A stretch of DNA of 64,000 nucleotides from SW-9-67-25 sp964471665 (GTDB lineage: Archaea; Halobacteriota; Halobacteria; Halobacteriales; Haloarculaceae): the NCBI GenBank assembly GCA_964471665.1, contig CAYYHG010000002.1:1-64000 (forward strand). The letters are read 5' to 3'. Made by a program: the position numbers and the translations under genes. Positions 27,029 through 35,966 of the stretch are shown here, piece after piece (the first letter of the stretch is position 1; each line of letters begins with the position of its first letter). The notes below the pieces were generated by a model. That model worked only from the letters and a program-made list of their open reading frames with translations. It was not told the origin of the DNA and made no database searches.

Positions 27029-27108
27029 GCTGGTTCGACGTTGCGTGAGTGGTGTAATCAAACTCCGGATTCCGGATCGGAGTTTGTGGTGAAATCGTCG
27101 CGACTCGA

Positions 27109-28395
27109 TCACCGATGGTCGTACACGCGCTGGACCTTCCCGACCTCGGTGCGCGCGACCGAGCCGGGCGGGACGATGTCGAGACCGTCGGGAGTGAACG
27201 CCAGCACCGCGTCGAGTTCCTCCAGCACCGCCTCCCGGAGTGTCTCGTCGCTCCTGGTCGCGTCCTCGGCCTTCTCGACGGTGAGTTCCATCACGTCCAG
27301 GTTGTCCTCCTCGTAGAGGTCGACGCGGTAGTGTGGCGCGATCCCGTCGATGTCGAGAACCGTGTCCTCGATCTGGCTGGGATAGAGGTTGATCCCGCGG
27401 ACGATCAGCAGGTCGTCGGTGCGGCCGGTGACGTTGTCCATCCGGACCATCGTCCGGCCACACTCGCACTGTTCGTAGGTCAGCGAGGTCAGGTCGCCGG
27501 TGCGGTACCGGAGGACGGGCAGGGCCTCCTTGCTCAGCGTCGTGAGGACGAGTTCGCCTTCCTCGCCCTCGTCGAGGGGTTCGCCGGTGTTCGGATCGAC
27601 GACCTCCGGGAAGAACCGATCCTCCCAGACGTGCAGGCCGTCCTGGGCCTCGTGACACTCGATGGAGACGCCGGGGCCGACAATCTCCGAGAGGCCATAG
27701 AGGTCGATGCCGGTCACGCCCAGACGCTGTTCGATCTCCTCGCGCATCGGGTCCGTGCAGGGTTCGGCACCGAAGACGATGGTCTCGACGGGCAACTCGC
27801 GGGGGTCGTGGCCCAGGTCCGCCGCCGTCTCGGCGAGGTACAGCGAGTAGGAGGGCGTACACGCCAGCACGTCACTCCCGAGGTCGACCATCATCTCGAC
27901 CTGTTTTTTGGTGTCCCCGCTCCCCATCGGGATGACCGACGCGCCGAGTTCCTCGGCGCCGTGTTCGAGGCCGTGACCACCGGTGAAGAGACCGTACCCG
28001 TACGCGTTCTGGACGGTCGCGCCCGGTTCGACGCCAGCGGCAGCCAGCGAGCGGGCCATCACCTCCCGCCACACGCCCAGATCCGACTCCGTGTAGGCGA
28101 CGACCTTCGGTTTGCCCGTCGTCCCGGAGGAGGCGTGGATCCGGCGGACCTCGTCGCGGTCGACGGCCAACAGGCCGTCGGGATACTCCTCGCGGAAGTT
28201 CTCCTTGGTGGTCATCGGCAACTGCGTGACGTCCTCGGGGCTCCGGACGTCGTCGGGTTCGACGCCAGCCTCGTCCAGTTTCGACCGGTAGAAGGGAACG
28301 TTCTCGTAGGCGGCCGCGACCGTCTCCCGTAATCGCTGGGCCTGAAGCTCCCGTATCTCCGCGCGTTCGCTGGTCTCGACGGGTTTGTGTGCCAT
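27109..28395 (-). CDS. paaK: Phenylacetate-CoA ligase (PaaK family)
   Basis: This 428-residue AMP-forming CoA ligase is of PaaK length. ASSGTTGKPK at 88-97 binds the phosphates, AYGYGLFTGGHGLEHG shapes the aromatic pocket, and YGLSEIVGPGV is the A5-type motif. YRTGDLTSL and the C-terminal GRTDDLLIVRGINLYPSQIE hinge complete the family set. PaaK makes phenylacetyl-CoA from phenylacetate, CoA and ATP. Phenylacetyl-CoA is the substrate of the paaABC epoxidase at 44-46 kb, so the two loci likely serve one pathway although 16 kb apart. The start at 28395 has 10 fewer residues than the longest frame. It is divergent from the thiolase gene. Confidence 0.9.
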   Translation of the reverse strand: MAHKPVETSERAEIRELQAQRLRETVAAAYENVPFYRSKLDEAGVEPDDVRSPEDVTQLPMTTKENFREEYPDGLLAVDRDEVRRIHASSGTTGKPKVVAYTESDLGVWREVMARSLAAAGVEPGATVQNAYGYGLFTGGHGLEHGAEELGASVIPMGSGDTKKQVEMMVDLGSDVLACTPSYSLYLAETAADLGHDPRELPVETIVFGAEPCTDPMREEIEQRLGVTGIDLYGLSEIVGPGVSIECHEAQDGLHVWEDRFFPEVVDPNTGEPLDEGEEGELVLTTLSKEALPVLRYRTGDLTSLTYEQCECGRTMVRMDNVTGRTDDLLIVRGINLYPSQIEDTVLDIDGIAPHYRVDLYEEDNLDVMELTVEKAEDATRSDETLREAVLEELDAVLAFTPDGLDIVPPGSVARTEVGKVQRVYDHR

Positions 28396-28474
28396 GGTTC
28401 GTCCGGGACGTTCGGCAACGATCACAAAAAAGGGTGGGGAAAACTACTTTTCCGCAACCGGGCAAGCCGGAGGC

Positions 28475-29653
28475 ATGCGAGACGCGTACATCATCGGTGC
28501 GGGGCAGACGTCGTTCGGCGCGACACCGGAGGAGAGTTACCGCTCGCTGTTCGGGACCGCCTTCGACCGGGCAGTCGGGAGCGTCCCCGGTGGCCTCGAC
28601 GCCGACGACATCGACGAGGCGGTCGTCGGCACGCTGGGCGTCGGCGGCCGTCAACTCGGCCTTCCGGGGCCGGCGGTGACCGAACACGTCGGCCTGCACG
28701 GAATTCCGTGTTCGCGGATCGAGAACGCCTGTGCGGCCTCGGGCTACGCGGTCCGGCAGGCCGTCCAGGCGGTCCGCAGCGGGATGGCGGACGTCGTCCT
28801 CGCAGGCGGCGTCGAGGTGATGTCCGACACGAGCAGCGACGTCACGAAGTACTGGCTGGGCGTCTCCGGGGAGACAGAGTGGGAACGCCTGACCGGCACG
28901 ACGTTCGCCGGGGTCTACGCACAGATGGCCAGCGCCTACCTCGAGGCGTACGGGGCCACGCCGGAGCACCTGTCGATGGCGGCGGTCAAGAACCACAGAA
29001 ACGGCGCACGGAACCCCAAGGCACACCTCTCTTTCGAGTGTTCGCTCTCCGAGGCCACCGACGCGCCGGTCGTCGCGGACCCGCTCAACCTCTACCACTG
29101 CTGTCCGACCTCCGACGGCGCGGCGGCGGTCCTCGTCGCGAGCGAGGACGCCGTCGACGCCTACACGGACGACCCTGTCCGCGTCGCGGGTGTCGGTGCG
29201 GCAAGCGAACGCGTCGGCCTGTTCCAGCGGGACAGCTACACGAGGATTGCCGCGTCCGAGCGGGCCGCCGAGCGTGCCTACGGGCGTGCCGGTGTCGAGC
29301 CCGGCGAACTGGATTTCGCGGAGGTTCACGACTGCTTTACCATCGCAGAACTGCTGGCCTACGAGGACCTCGGGTTCTGTGAGCGCGGGGACGCGTCCCG
29401 GTTGCTCGAAGAGGGCGTCACGGACCTGGACGGTTCGCTGCCGGTCAACCCCTCCGGCGGGCTGAAATCGAAGGGCCACCCGATCGGCGCGACCGGCGCC
29501 GGCCAGATCACGGAGGCCTTCGAACAGCTGACCGGACGGGCCGGCGACCGGCAGATCTCCGGGGCGGCCCGCGGACTGACCCACAACGTCGGGGGCAGCG
29601 GCGGCGCCGCAGTCGTGCACATCCTCGAACGCGAAGCGGAGGTGGCCCGATGA
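28475..29653 (+). CDS. Thiolase family protein (lipid-transfer/acetyl-CoA acetyltransferase type)
   Basis: This 392-residue thiolase-fold protein is of the archaeal SCP-x-like clade. Cys86 in ENACAASG is the nucleophile, HDCFTIAEL supplies the first His, and GHPIGATG supplies the second. The last block NVGGSGGAAVVHIL lacks the second Cys of classical thiolases, as usual for DUF35-associated members. Its stop codon overlaps the next start (ATGA), so it is made with the HMGCS-DUF35 fusion protein. Archaeal thiolases of this clade work in a complex with HMG-CoA synthase and a DUF35 protein. The substrate could be acetyl-CoA or a branched acyl-CoA, and a retro-aldol reaction is also possible. Confidence 0.9.
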   Translation: MRDAYIIGAGQTSFGATPEESYRSLFGTAFDRAVGSVPGGLDADDIDEAVVGTLGVGGRQLGLPGPAVTEHVGLHGIPCSRIENACAASGYAVRQAVQAVRSGMADVVLAGGVEVMSDTSSDVTKYWLGVSGETEWERLTGTTFAGVYAQMASAYLEAYGATPEHLSMAAVKNHRNGARNPKAHLSFECSLSEATDAPVVADPLNLYHCCPTSDGAAAVLVASEDAVDAYTDDPVRVAGVGAASERVGLFQRDSYTRIAASERAAERAYGRAGVEPGELDFAEVHDCFTIAELLAYEDLGFCERGDASRLLEEGVTDLDGSLPVNPSGGLKSKGHPIGATGAGQITEAFEQLTGRAGDRQISGAARGLTHNVGGSGGAAVVHILEREAEVAR

Positions 29654-31119
29654 GCGACGGTGACGAGCATGGTCGGACCGAAGACGCCGCTGGACGGCCA
29701 GCGCTCGCTGGCGTCGGCGCGTACGCCCCCCGCCTCCGGATCGACGCCGCGGCCTTCGAGGACGCGTGGGGACGGTTCGAGGCCAGCGGAATCGAGGAGA
29801 AAGCGGTCCCCGAGGCCGACGAGGACGCGCTGACGATGGCTGTCGCGGCGACCCGGCGGGCGCTTGCTGTGGCCGGGTACGGGGGCAGCGACGTCGCTCA
29901 TCTGGCGCTGGCGACGACCACGCCGCCCATGGAAGAGGAGGACCTGGCAGCGCGGCTGGCGAGCGTGGTCGGCGCGACGGAGGGAGTCTCTACCCACACC
30001 GCTACCGGCAGCACGCGCGCCGGCGGACAGGCCCTCGACGCGGCCCTCGACGCCGGGCCGTGGGGCGAGCGCGTCGGCGTCGTGGTCGCCAGCGACTGTC
30101 CGCGGGGCACGCCCGACAGCGCGGTCGAACACGCCGCAGGTGCCGGTGCGGGGGCGGTCGTCCTGGTCAGCGACGGCCGGGGACCCATCCTGGACCGGGC
30201 CAGCCACGTCGAGCCCTATCCGGGAACGCGGTTCCGCCCGGCCGGTGACGGCGAGACCGCGAGTCTGGGCGTCACCCAGTACGACCGCGATTCGTTCACG
30301 TCGGCGCTGGGCGGGGCCGTGGAGGAGCTCCGGGCCGATCCCGACGCCGACGCGGCGGCCGTCCAATCGCCAGACGGGAAGCTCCCCTACCGGGCGGCGA
30401 GCGCGCTGGGCGTCGACAGCGAGACCATCGCGGCCGCCGAGACTGTCAGCGACCTGGGCGACACCGGCACAGCGAGTGTCTTCCTCGGGCTGGCGCGGGC
30501 GCTGGCGGACGGTGCCGACCGCGTGCTGGTGGCGGCCTACGGGAGCGGTGCCGGTGCGAACGTGTTCCTGGTCGAGGCCGGCGGCGTGCCCGTCGACGCC
30601 GCGCTGACCGGCGGAGAGGAACTGACCTACCCCGAGTACCTCCGCCGGCGCGGCGAGATAACGAGCGGCGAGCCGGAGGGCGGGGGTGCCTACGTCAGCG
30701 TGCCGTCCTGGCAGCGGACCATCCCACAGCGTCACCGCCTCGTCGCGGGCCGATGTCAGTCGTGTCGCGCGCTGAACTTCCCACCCAGCGGGGCGTGTCT
30801 CGACTGTGGCGACCGCGTCGCGTACGACCGCGTCGAACTCCCCGGCACCGGACGTGTCGAGGCGACCACGACCATCGCCCAGGGCGGCGCGCCCCCGGAG
30901 TTCGTCGAGCAGCAATCGCGGAGTGGCACCTTCGTCAGCGCGGTGATCGGGTTCGGCGGCCCCGAGGGTGGATCGGTGAGCGTCCCGGCACAGGTGCTCG
31001 CCGGCGGCCGCGAGGTGGCTGTGGGTGACGAGGTGGTGACGACGATTCGCCGCGTCTACGAGCAGGAGGGTGTGATCCGGTACGGATTCAAGGCGCAGTT
31101 GCTGGAACTGCAGCGATAG
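29650..31119 (+). CDS. Fused HMG-CoA synthase-like domain and DUF35 zinc-ribbon/OB protein, catalytic residues lost
   Basis: Residues 18-312 align with archaeal 3-hydroxy-3-methylglutaryl-CoA synthase (GVGAYAPRLRI start, VAAYGSGAGANVFLVEAG end). Residues 350-489 form a DUF35 protein: a rubredoxin-like zinc ribbon (Cys369, 372, 383, 386) and an OB fold (ELPGTGRVEATTTI). The synthase part has lost its catalytic set. The nucleophilic Cys in ACKAGT is Thr122 (GSTRAGG), the Glu in GSESHP is Thr90, and the His in FHQPNGK is Gln239 (VQSPDGK). It is therefore probably a scaffold or CoA-binding subunit for the thiolase encoded just before it. The ATG overlaps the thiolase stop. Confidence 0.85.
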   Translation: MSDGDEHGRTEDAAGRPALAGVGAYAPRLRIDAAAFEDAWGRFEASGIEEKAVPEADEDALTMAVAATRRALAVAGYGGSDVAHLALATTTPPMEEEDLAARLASVVGATEGVSTHTATGSTRAGGQALDAALDAGPWGERVGVVVASDCPRGTPDSAVEHAAGAGAGAVVLVSDGRGPILDRASHVEPYPGTRFRPAGDGETASLGVTQYDRDSFTSALGGAVEELRADPDADAAAVQSPDGKLPYRAASALGVDSETIAAAETVSDLGDTGTASVFLGLARALADGADRVLVAAYGSGAGANVFLVEAGGVPVDAALTGGEELTYPEYLRRRGEITSGEPEGGGAYVSVPSWQRTIPQRHRLVAGRCQSCRALNFPPSGACLDCGDRVAYDRVELPGTGRVEATTTIAQGGAPPEFVEQQSRSGTFVSAVIGFGGPEGGSVSVPAQVLAGGREVAVGDEVVTTIRRVYEQEGVIRYGFKAQLLELQR

Positions 31120-31460
31120 TGGGTGGCGGCCGTTCGCTCGGCGTCCCGGTACGGAGATCTGTGACGTCAGCAACTGGCAGGGAAGTTCCCGACCGCTGTC
31201 TGGGAATTGCCACCTGTTCTTCTACCGAGACTGCCGAGACCAGTCAGAGAGCCCCCGGCCGCTTTCAGTCCCACCACATCCGACGGTAGGTCTGTCCGCC
31301 CCGGGTTGTGCGGCCTCGGCGGTGTCCGCCTGGCACGCGTTCCCGGCCCCGCGGCGGCGCGCGCTGTCGGGAGTCTCGTACGAACGACCCAGCGCGCGAG
31401 GGACGAGGAGCGCAGCGTAGCGAGCAAGCCTTTTGCCGCCAGGCACACTCCCCGTCAACC
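31120..31460. other. 341-base intergenic region with dispersed-repeat fragments
   Basis: No gene is seen. The region contains a short structured-repeat fragment (31247-31275) and a REP-like block at about 31381-31430 (ACGAGGAGCGCAGCGTAGCG, followed by AGCAAGCC), a type often seen between haloarchaeal genes. The promoter of the hydroxyacyl-CoA dehydrogenase is not obvious; CAAGCCTTTTGCC at about 31424-31436 is the only weak T-rich block before the ATG at 31461. Confidence 0.45.
31247..31275. repeat. Short copy of a structured haloarchaeal repeat
   Basis: The sequence runs GAGAG, then CCCCCGGCCG, then CTTTCAGTCCCACC. It has the outer GAGAG/CTTTC stem and the CAGTCCC tail of the longer element at 35967-36073 but lacks the central arms. 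It looks like a deletion derivative of the same family. Confidence 0.5.
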
Positions 31461-32384
31461 ATGCACGTAGCCGTACTCGGAGCCGGAACCATGGGCCACG
31501 GGATCGCCCAGGTGGCGGCGATGGCCGGCCACGAGGTGTGGATCCGCGATATCGAAGCGGACATCGTCGAGGACGGTCTGTCAGCGATCGAGTCCAACCT
31601 CGAAGGCGGCGTCGAACGCGACTTGGTCACCGACGCGGAGATGACCGCCACCCTCGAACGCCTCTCGGGCACCACGTCCCTGGCCGAGGCCGTCGAGGAC
31701 GCGGATCTCGTCGTCGAGGCGGTCCCCGAGGAGATGGACCTGAAACGGGAGACGTGGACAGCAGTGGAGTCACACGTCGACAGCGACGCAGTCGTCGCGA
31801 CCAACACGTCGTCGCTGTCGGTCACCGGGATCGCGAGCGCCCTCGAAGACCCGGAGCGGGCCGTCGGACTCCACTTTTTCAACCCTGTCCACATCATGGA
31901 GCTCGTCGAGGTGGTCGTCGCCGAACAGACCAGCCAGGAGACACTCGCCGCCGCCCGCGAGTTCGTCGCAGACATCGACAGGACCCCGGTCGAGGTGACC
32001 GACTCCCCGGGCTTTGCGTCCTCACGGCTGGGCGTCGCACTGGGTGTCGAGGCGATGCGGATGGTCCAGGAGGGTGTTGCAAGCCCCCGGGACGTCGACA
32101 CCGCGATGGAACTGGGGTACAACCACCCGATGGGGCCGATCGAACTCGGCGACCTGGTCGGACTCGACGTCCGGCTCGACATCCTCGAGCACCTGCGCGA
32201 GGAACTCGGCGAGCGGTTCCGGCCACCGCAGATACTGAAACGGAAGGTCCGGGCGGGGAAACTCGGCAAGAAGAGTGGCGAGGGATTCTACGTCTGGAAA
32301 GACGGTGCGGTCGTCGGCACGAGCGGCGATACCGGAACGAACGAAGACGTCGAAGCGAGCGGCGACCGGGGAGACCAGCGATGA
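31461..32384 (+). CDS. 3-hydroxyacyl-CoA dehydrogenase, NAD-dependent
   Basis: This 307-residue single-function enzyme oxidises L-3-hydroxyacyl-CoA to 3-ketoacyl-CoA. The N-terminal Rossmann motif is LGAGTMGHGIAQ, the catalytic His lies in GLHFFNPVHIMELVEVV, and the C-terminal domain has VTDSPGFASSRLGVALGVEAMRM and the NHPMGPIELGDLVGLDV block typical of the family. It corresponds to PaaH or HbdA. The Gly/Glu-rich tail after the fold is dispensable-looking. It overlaps the enoyl-CoA hydratase gene by 4 bases (ATGA), forming a two-gene beta-oxidation operon. Confidence 0.93.
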   Translation: MHVAVLGAGTMGHGIAQVAAMAGHEVWIRDIEADIVEDGLSAIESNLEGGVERDLVTDAEMTATLERLSGTTSLAEAVEDADLVVEAVPEEMDLKRETWTAVESHVDSDAVVATNTSSLSVTGIASALEDPERAVGLHFFNPVHIMELVEVVVAEQTSQETLAAAREFVADIDRTPVEVTDSPGFASSRLGVALGVEAMRMVQEGVASPRDVDTAMELGYNHPMGPIELGDLVGLDVRLDILEHLREELGERFRPPQILKRKVRAGKLGKKSGEGFYVWKDGAVVGTSGDTGTNEDVEASGDRGDQR

Positions 32385-33190
32385 GCCTCGCAGACGTCGC
32401 CGCGGACTGCGAGACAGTCGAGGTCACCGTCGGCGAACGAGCCGAGTACGTCGCGACGGTGGCGATAAACCGTCCGGACGCGCGCAACGCCCTGAACGGA
32501 CAGGTACGGACCGAACTGGCGTCGGTCTTCGACGCAATCGGGGACAGCGACGTCCGGGTGGTCGTCCTGACGGGTGCCGAGGGGACGGGTGCGTTCGTGG
32601 CGGGGGCGGACGTGACCGAACTCCGCGAGCGGGACGCGCTCGAACAGCGCGAGGCCAGCAAGCGACCGCGTGTCTACGAGGTCGTCGACGACTGCCCGAT
32701 CCCCGTGATCGCGCGGGTCAACGGCCACGCCCTGGGCGGGGGGTGTGAACTGACGCAGGCCTGTGACCTCCGCGTCGCCCACGAGGCCGCGAAACTCGGC
32801 CAACCGGAGATCGGTCTCGGCCTCATGCCCGGCGGCGGCGCCACGCAGCGACTCCCACGACTCGTCGGCGAAGGCCACGCCATGCGGCTCGTCCTCACGG
32901 GAGAGCTCGTCGACGCCCAGGAGGCCGCGGAGATCGGCCTCGTCGAGGAGGTCCACGGCGACGACTCGTTCGACGACCGCGTCGACGAACTGGCGGCGTC
33001 GATGGCCGAGAAGAGCCCCGTCGCGCTGGAGTTCGCGAAAAAATCCATCGAGGCAGCCTCGCGGATGGACCTCGAGGCGGGCGTCGAGTACGAGGCCGAA
33101 CTGTTCGCGCAACTGTTCGCCACCGAGGACAAAGACGAGGGCATCGACGCGTTCCTCGAAAACCGCGATCCGGAGTGGCACGGACGGTAA
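32381..33190 (+). CDS. Enoyl-CoA hydratase/isomerase family protein
   Basis: This 269-residue crotonase-fold protein has the oxyanion-hole strands AFVAGADVTEL and NGHALGGGCELTQACDLRVA. The catalytic Glu positions lie in GGGCELTQA and QPEIGLGLMPGGGATQRLPRLVG, which is the hydratase form. It adds water to a trans-2-enoyl-CoA, giving the substrate of the dehydrogenase encoded just upstream. EKSPVALEFAKKSIEAA is the usual C-terminal helix. Operon structure and family are clear; the chain or ring specificity is not. Confidence 0.93.
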   Translation: MSLADVAADCETVEVTVGERAEYVATVAINRPDARNALNGQVRTELASVFDAIGDSDVRVVVLTGAEGTGAFVAGADVTELRERDALEQREASKRPRVYEVVDDCPIPVIARVNGHALGGGCELTQACDLRVAHEAAKLGQPEIGLGLMPGGGATQRLPRLVGEGHAMRLVLTGELVDAQEAAEIGLVEEVHGDDSFDDRVDELAASMAEKSPVALEFAKKSIEAASRMDLEAGVEYEAELFAQLFATEDKDEGIDAFLENRDPEWHGR

Positions 33191-33284
33191 TTAGCGCGTC
33201 CGCACCCGGGCGTCGCGGTCGATGGTCCGGGAGCCGTCGCCGACAGGGCTGGACGCGTCTCCGACAGAGATTCGACCGAAGCTA

Positions 33285-34055
33285 TTAGACGTGTGCGAGG
33301 TTGATGGTGATCTCGTTGACCGTTCCGAGCAACAGGCTGGGGAGTTCCTCGCGCAGCAGCGAGCCCTCGAGGCGGTTCGCCGGCCCGGAGATACTGATCG
33401 CGCCGATGGCGACGTCGTCCTCGTCGGTGATCGGGGTACCGACCGCGTGCAGGGCCTCGACGGACTCCTCGAAGTTGAACGCGTACCCGCGCTCGCGTAT
33501 CTCCGCGAGGTCGGCCCTTAGTTCGTCTGGGTCGGTGATCGTGTGTGGCGTCCGTGCGGGGAGGCCGTGTGTCTCGATTATCTCGTCGACGCGGCCGTCG
33601 GGGAGGTTCGCCAGGATGGCCTTCCCGGCGGCGTGCTGGTGGAGGTAGTTGCGGTGGCCGACGCGGGCGTGGGTACGGACCGAGTGTTTCCCGCGGGCAC
33701 CGTAGATGTGGACGCTCCGGCCGTGTTCCTCGACGGTACACCAGATCTTCTCCTCGGTCTCGGCGGCCAGTTCGTCCACTTTCGGTTTCGCCTCCTCGAA
33801 GAGGGTGTACTTCTCGCGGGCGACGACGCCGTAGTCCAGAAACCGCACGCCCAGGCGGTACCCCTCTTCGTCCCGGACGACGAGACTGTTCGCCTCCAGC
33901 GTCCTGACGTGTCTGTGGACGGTGCTCTTGGCACAGTCGAACTCCTCGGCGAGGTCTGCCATCGTCGCCGGCCCCTGACGCTTGAGGTAGTCGACAACGT
34001 CGACCGCGCGTTCGACTGTTTCGACCGGCCGATCCACGTCGGTCGGGATGGACAT
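33285..34055 (-). CDS. IclR family transcriptional regulator
   Basis: This 256-residue protein has an N-terminal winged helix (about 10-70: VETVERAVDVVDYLKRQGPATMADLAEEFDCAKST in outline) and a C-terminal effector domain (KIWCTVEEHGRSVHIYGARGKH, HAAGKAILANLPDGRVDEIIETHGLP, ERGYAFNFEESVEALHAVGTPI, GAISISGPANRLEG). It is divergent from the second ThDP enzyme gene, whose promoter lies in the 178-base gap, and that gene is the likely target. It is distinct in sequence from the first IclR at 5709. Confidence 0.93.
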   Translation of the reverse strand: MSIPTDVDRPVETVERAVDVVDYLKRQGPATMADLAEEFDCAKSTVHRHVRTLEANSLVVRDEEGYRLGVRFLDYGVVAREKYTLFEEAKPKVDELAAETEEKIWCTVEEHGRSVHIYGARGKHSVRTHARVGHRNYLHQHAAGKAILANLPDGRVDEIIETHGLPARTPHTITDPDELRADLAEIRERGYAFNFEESVEALHAVGTPITDEDDVAIGAISISGPANRLEGSLLREELPSLLLGTVNEITINLAHV

Positions 34056-34233
34056 ACGCCTCTCTGATGGGAGCCACTGTCAAAAACGTTGTTCCAGTCA
34101 TTCGAACGCAGAGCAAAACAGACACCGGAGCAGGCCGACCGACAAAGCAAAGAGACGGGCACGCGACAGGGCGGGTGATGAGAGAAGCGAGCGGTCACAC
34201 CAGCGACGCGACCCGTGCGGGGAGCCGACCGTC

Positions 34234-35940
34234 ATGACCGGGACCGCCGAGCGACTCGTCGCGGAACTCGAGGCGCTGGGTGTCGAGTACGTCTTCGGCT
34301 ATCCCGGGGGCCGGGTCATCGAACTGTTCGACCACCTGCCGAACTCGGATGTGGACCTCGTCCGGCCCCGCGACGAGCGCGAGGCCAGCGTCATGGCCGA
34401 GATGTACGGCCGTCTGCACGGCGAACCCGGAGTGCTGGCCGGGCAGGGACCCTGGATCGGCAGCCTCGGTGCCATCGGTCAGATGGAGGGGTTCCTGGGG
34501 TCCTCGCCGATGGTCGTGCTCACGGAGGCCAGCGAGCGCGGCGAGTACTCCACGCTGGCTCCCTACCAGCAGGCGCGGGGCGACTACGGCGGGATCGACC
34601 TGCCCGACGCGCTCTCGGCCTACACCAAAGAACACTGGGTGCCCCGCACGCCGACCGAGACCGTCCGGAGCCTCCAGTTGGCGTTCAAGCACGCGACCGC
34701 AGGCCGGCCAGGTCCGACGGCGGTCGTTCTCGACGGCGACGCAGTCACCGAGCGGGTGCCCGACGATCCCGTCCCGCCGGTCTGGGACAGCAACCGGCAG
34801 GTGCGAAACTGGGAGTCACGGCCCGCCGCTGCCGACGTGGAGGCGGCCGCCGACGCGCTCGGTGGTGCCAGCCGACCGGTGATCGTCGCCGGCAACGGCG
34901 TCCACGCCGCAGGCGCCTACGAGGAACTCCAGGCCGTCGCGGAGGCCGCGGAGGCGGCCGTGGTCACCTCGTATCTCGGGAAGTCGACGTTCCCCGAGAC
35001 CCACGCTCTCGCGGGCGGTGTCATCGGATCCTTCGGTCACGAGGGAGCAAACCGGATCGTCAGCGAGGCCGACGTCCTGCTCGTCGTGGGATCGCGACTC
35101 AACCCGATGGACACGAACTGGCAGGCACCGGCGTTCGTCCGACCGGACGACCAGACCATCGTCCACGCCGACGTGGATTCGCGCAACGCCGGGTGGGTGT
35201 ACCCGGCCGACGTCGGGTTGATCGGCGACGCCGCGCAGAGTCTCGCGGATCTGGCCGACGCCCTCCCGGCGGACGCCGGCACCGGCTGGGCGCGCGACCG
35301 GACCACAGAGGCGCGCGAGTCGTTTCACGCACCCGCCTGCGAATCCGACGCCTCGCCGATCAAACCCCAGCGTGCGGTCGGGGAGATCGAGGCAGTAATC
35401 GACGAGGAGACGGTCGTGACTGCGGATTCCGGGAACAACCGGTTCTGGCTGCTCAATTACCTGCAGACGCCCGCCGTCCGGACGTACTTCGGGAGCGGCG
35501 GCGTGGGGGCGATGGGCTGGGCCACGCCTGCCGCGGTATCGGCCGCGCTGACGACCGAGAAGCAGGTCGTGGGAGTCACGGGCGACGGCGGGTTCGCGAT
35601 GACGATGACGAGCGTCGAGACGGCCGTCGAACACGGACTCGCGCCGACGGTCGTCGTCCTCAACGACACCAGCCTCGGGATGGTCCGACAGATGCAGGAC
35701 GGCCCGGAGGACATCGCCGGCGTCGAGTTCCACGACACCGATTTCGTGACGGCTGCCGAGGCGTTCGGGGCCGTCGGGACCCGCGTCTCGACGCCCGCTG
35801 GCCTGGCCGGGGCACTCGAGACTGCGACCGGGGCCGAGGACGTGCCCCACGTGATCGACACCCGGATCGACCGGGACGAAGAGATGGCCGAGACCCTGCA
35901 GTCGTCGTTCTACGCCAACGTCGGCGGACTACACGAGTGA
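34234..35940 (+). CDS. Thiamine-diphosphate-binding protein, acetolactate synthase-like
   Basis: This 568-residue ThDP enzyme has the PYR-domain motif VEYVFGYPGGRVIELFDHL with the likely catalytic Glu48 (VRPRDEREASVMA). The central domain contains GNGVHAAGAYEEL, and the PP-domain has GDGG at 450-453 with Asn477 in VVVLNDTSLGMV. It belongs to the ALS, glyoxylate carboligase and sulfoacetaldehyde family rather than to true biosynthetic ALS, since no small subunit is nearby and GYPGG is followed by a divergent substrate loop (GQGPWIGSLGAIGQMEGF). It is divergent from an IclR gene, so it is likely an inducible catabolic enzyme. The reaction is unknown. Confidence 0.86.
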   Translation: MTGTAERLVAELEALGVEYVFGYPGGRVIELFDHLPNSDVDLVRPRDEREASVMAEMYGRLHGEPGVLAGQGPWIGSLGAIGQMEGFLGSSPMVVLTEASERGEYSTLAPYQQARGDYGGIDLPDALSAYTKEHWVPRTPTETVRSLQLAFKHATAGRPGPTAVVLDGDAVTERVPDDPVPPVWDSNRQVRNWESRPAAADVEAAADALGGASRPVIVAGNGVHAAGAYEELQAVAEAAEAAVVTSYLGKSTFPETHALAGGVIGSFGHEGANRIVSEADVLLVVGSRLNPMDTNWQAPAFVRPDDQTIVHADVDSRNAGWVYPADVGLIGDAAQSLADLADALPADAGTGWARDRTTEARESFHAPACESDASPIKPQRAVGEIEAVIDEETVVTADSGNNRFWLLNYLQTPAVRTYFGSGGVGAMGWATPAAVSAALTTEKQVVGVTGDGGFAMTMTSVETAVEHGLAPTVVVLNDTSLGMVRQMQDGPEDIAGVEFHDTDFVTAAEAFGAVGTRVSTPAGLAGALETATGAEDVPHVIDTRIDRDEEMAETLQSSFYANVGGLHE

Positions 35941-35966
35941 AGCCACACCGCGACTCCGACCAGCCA

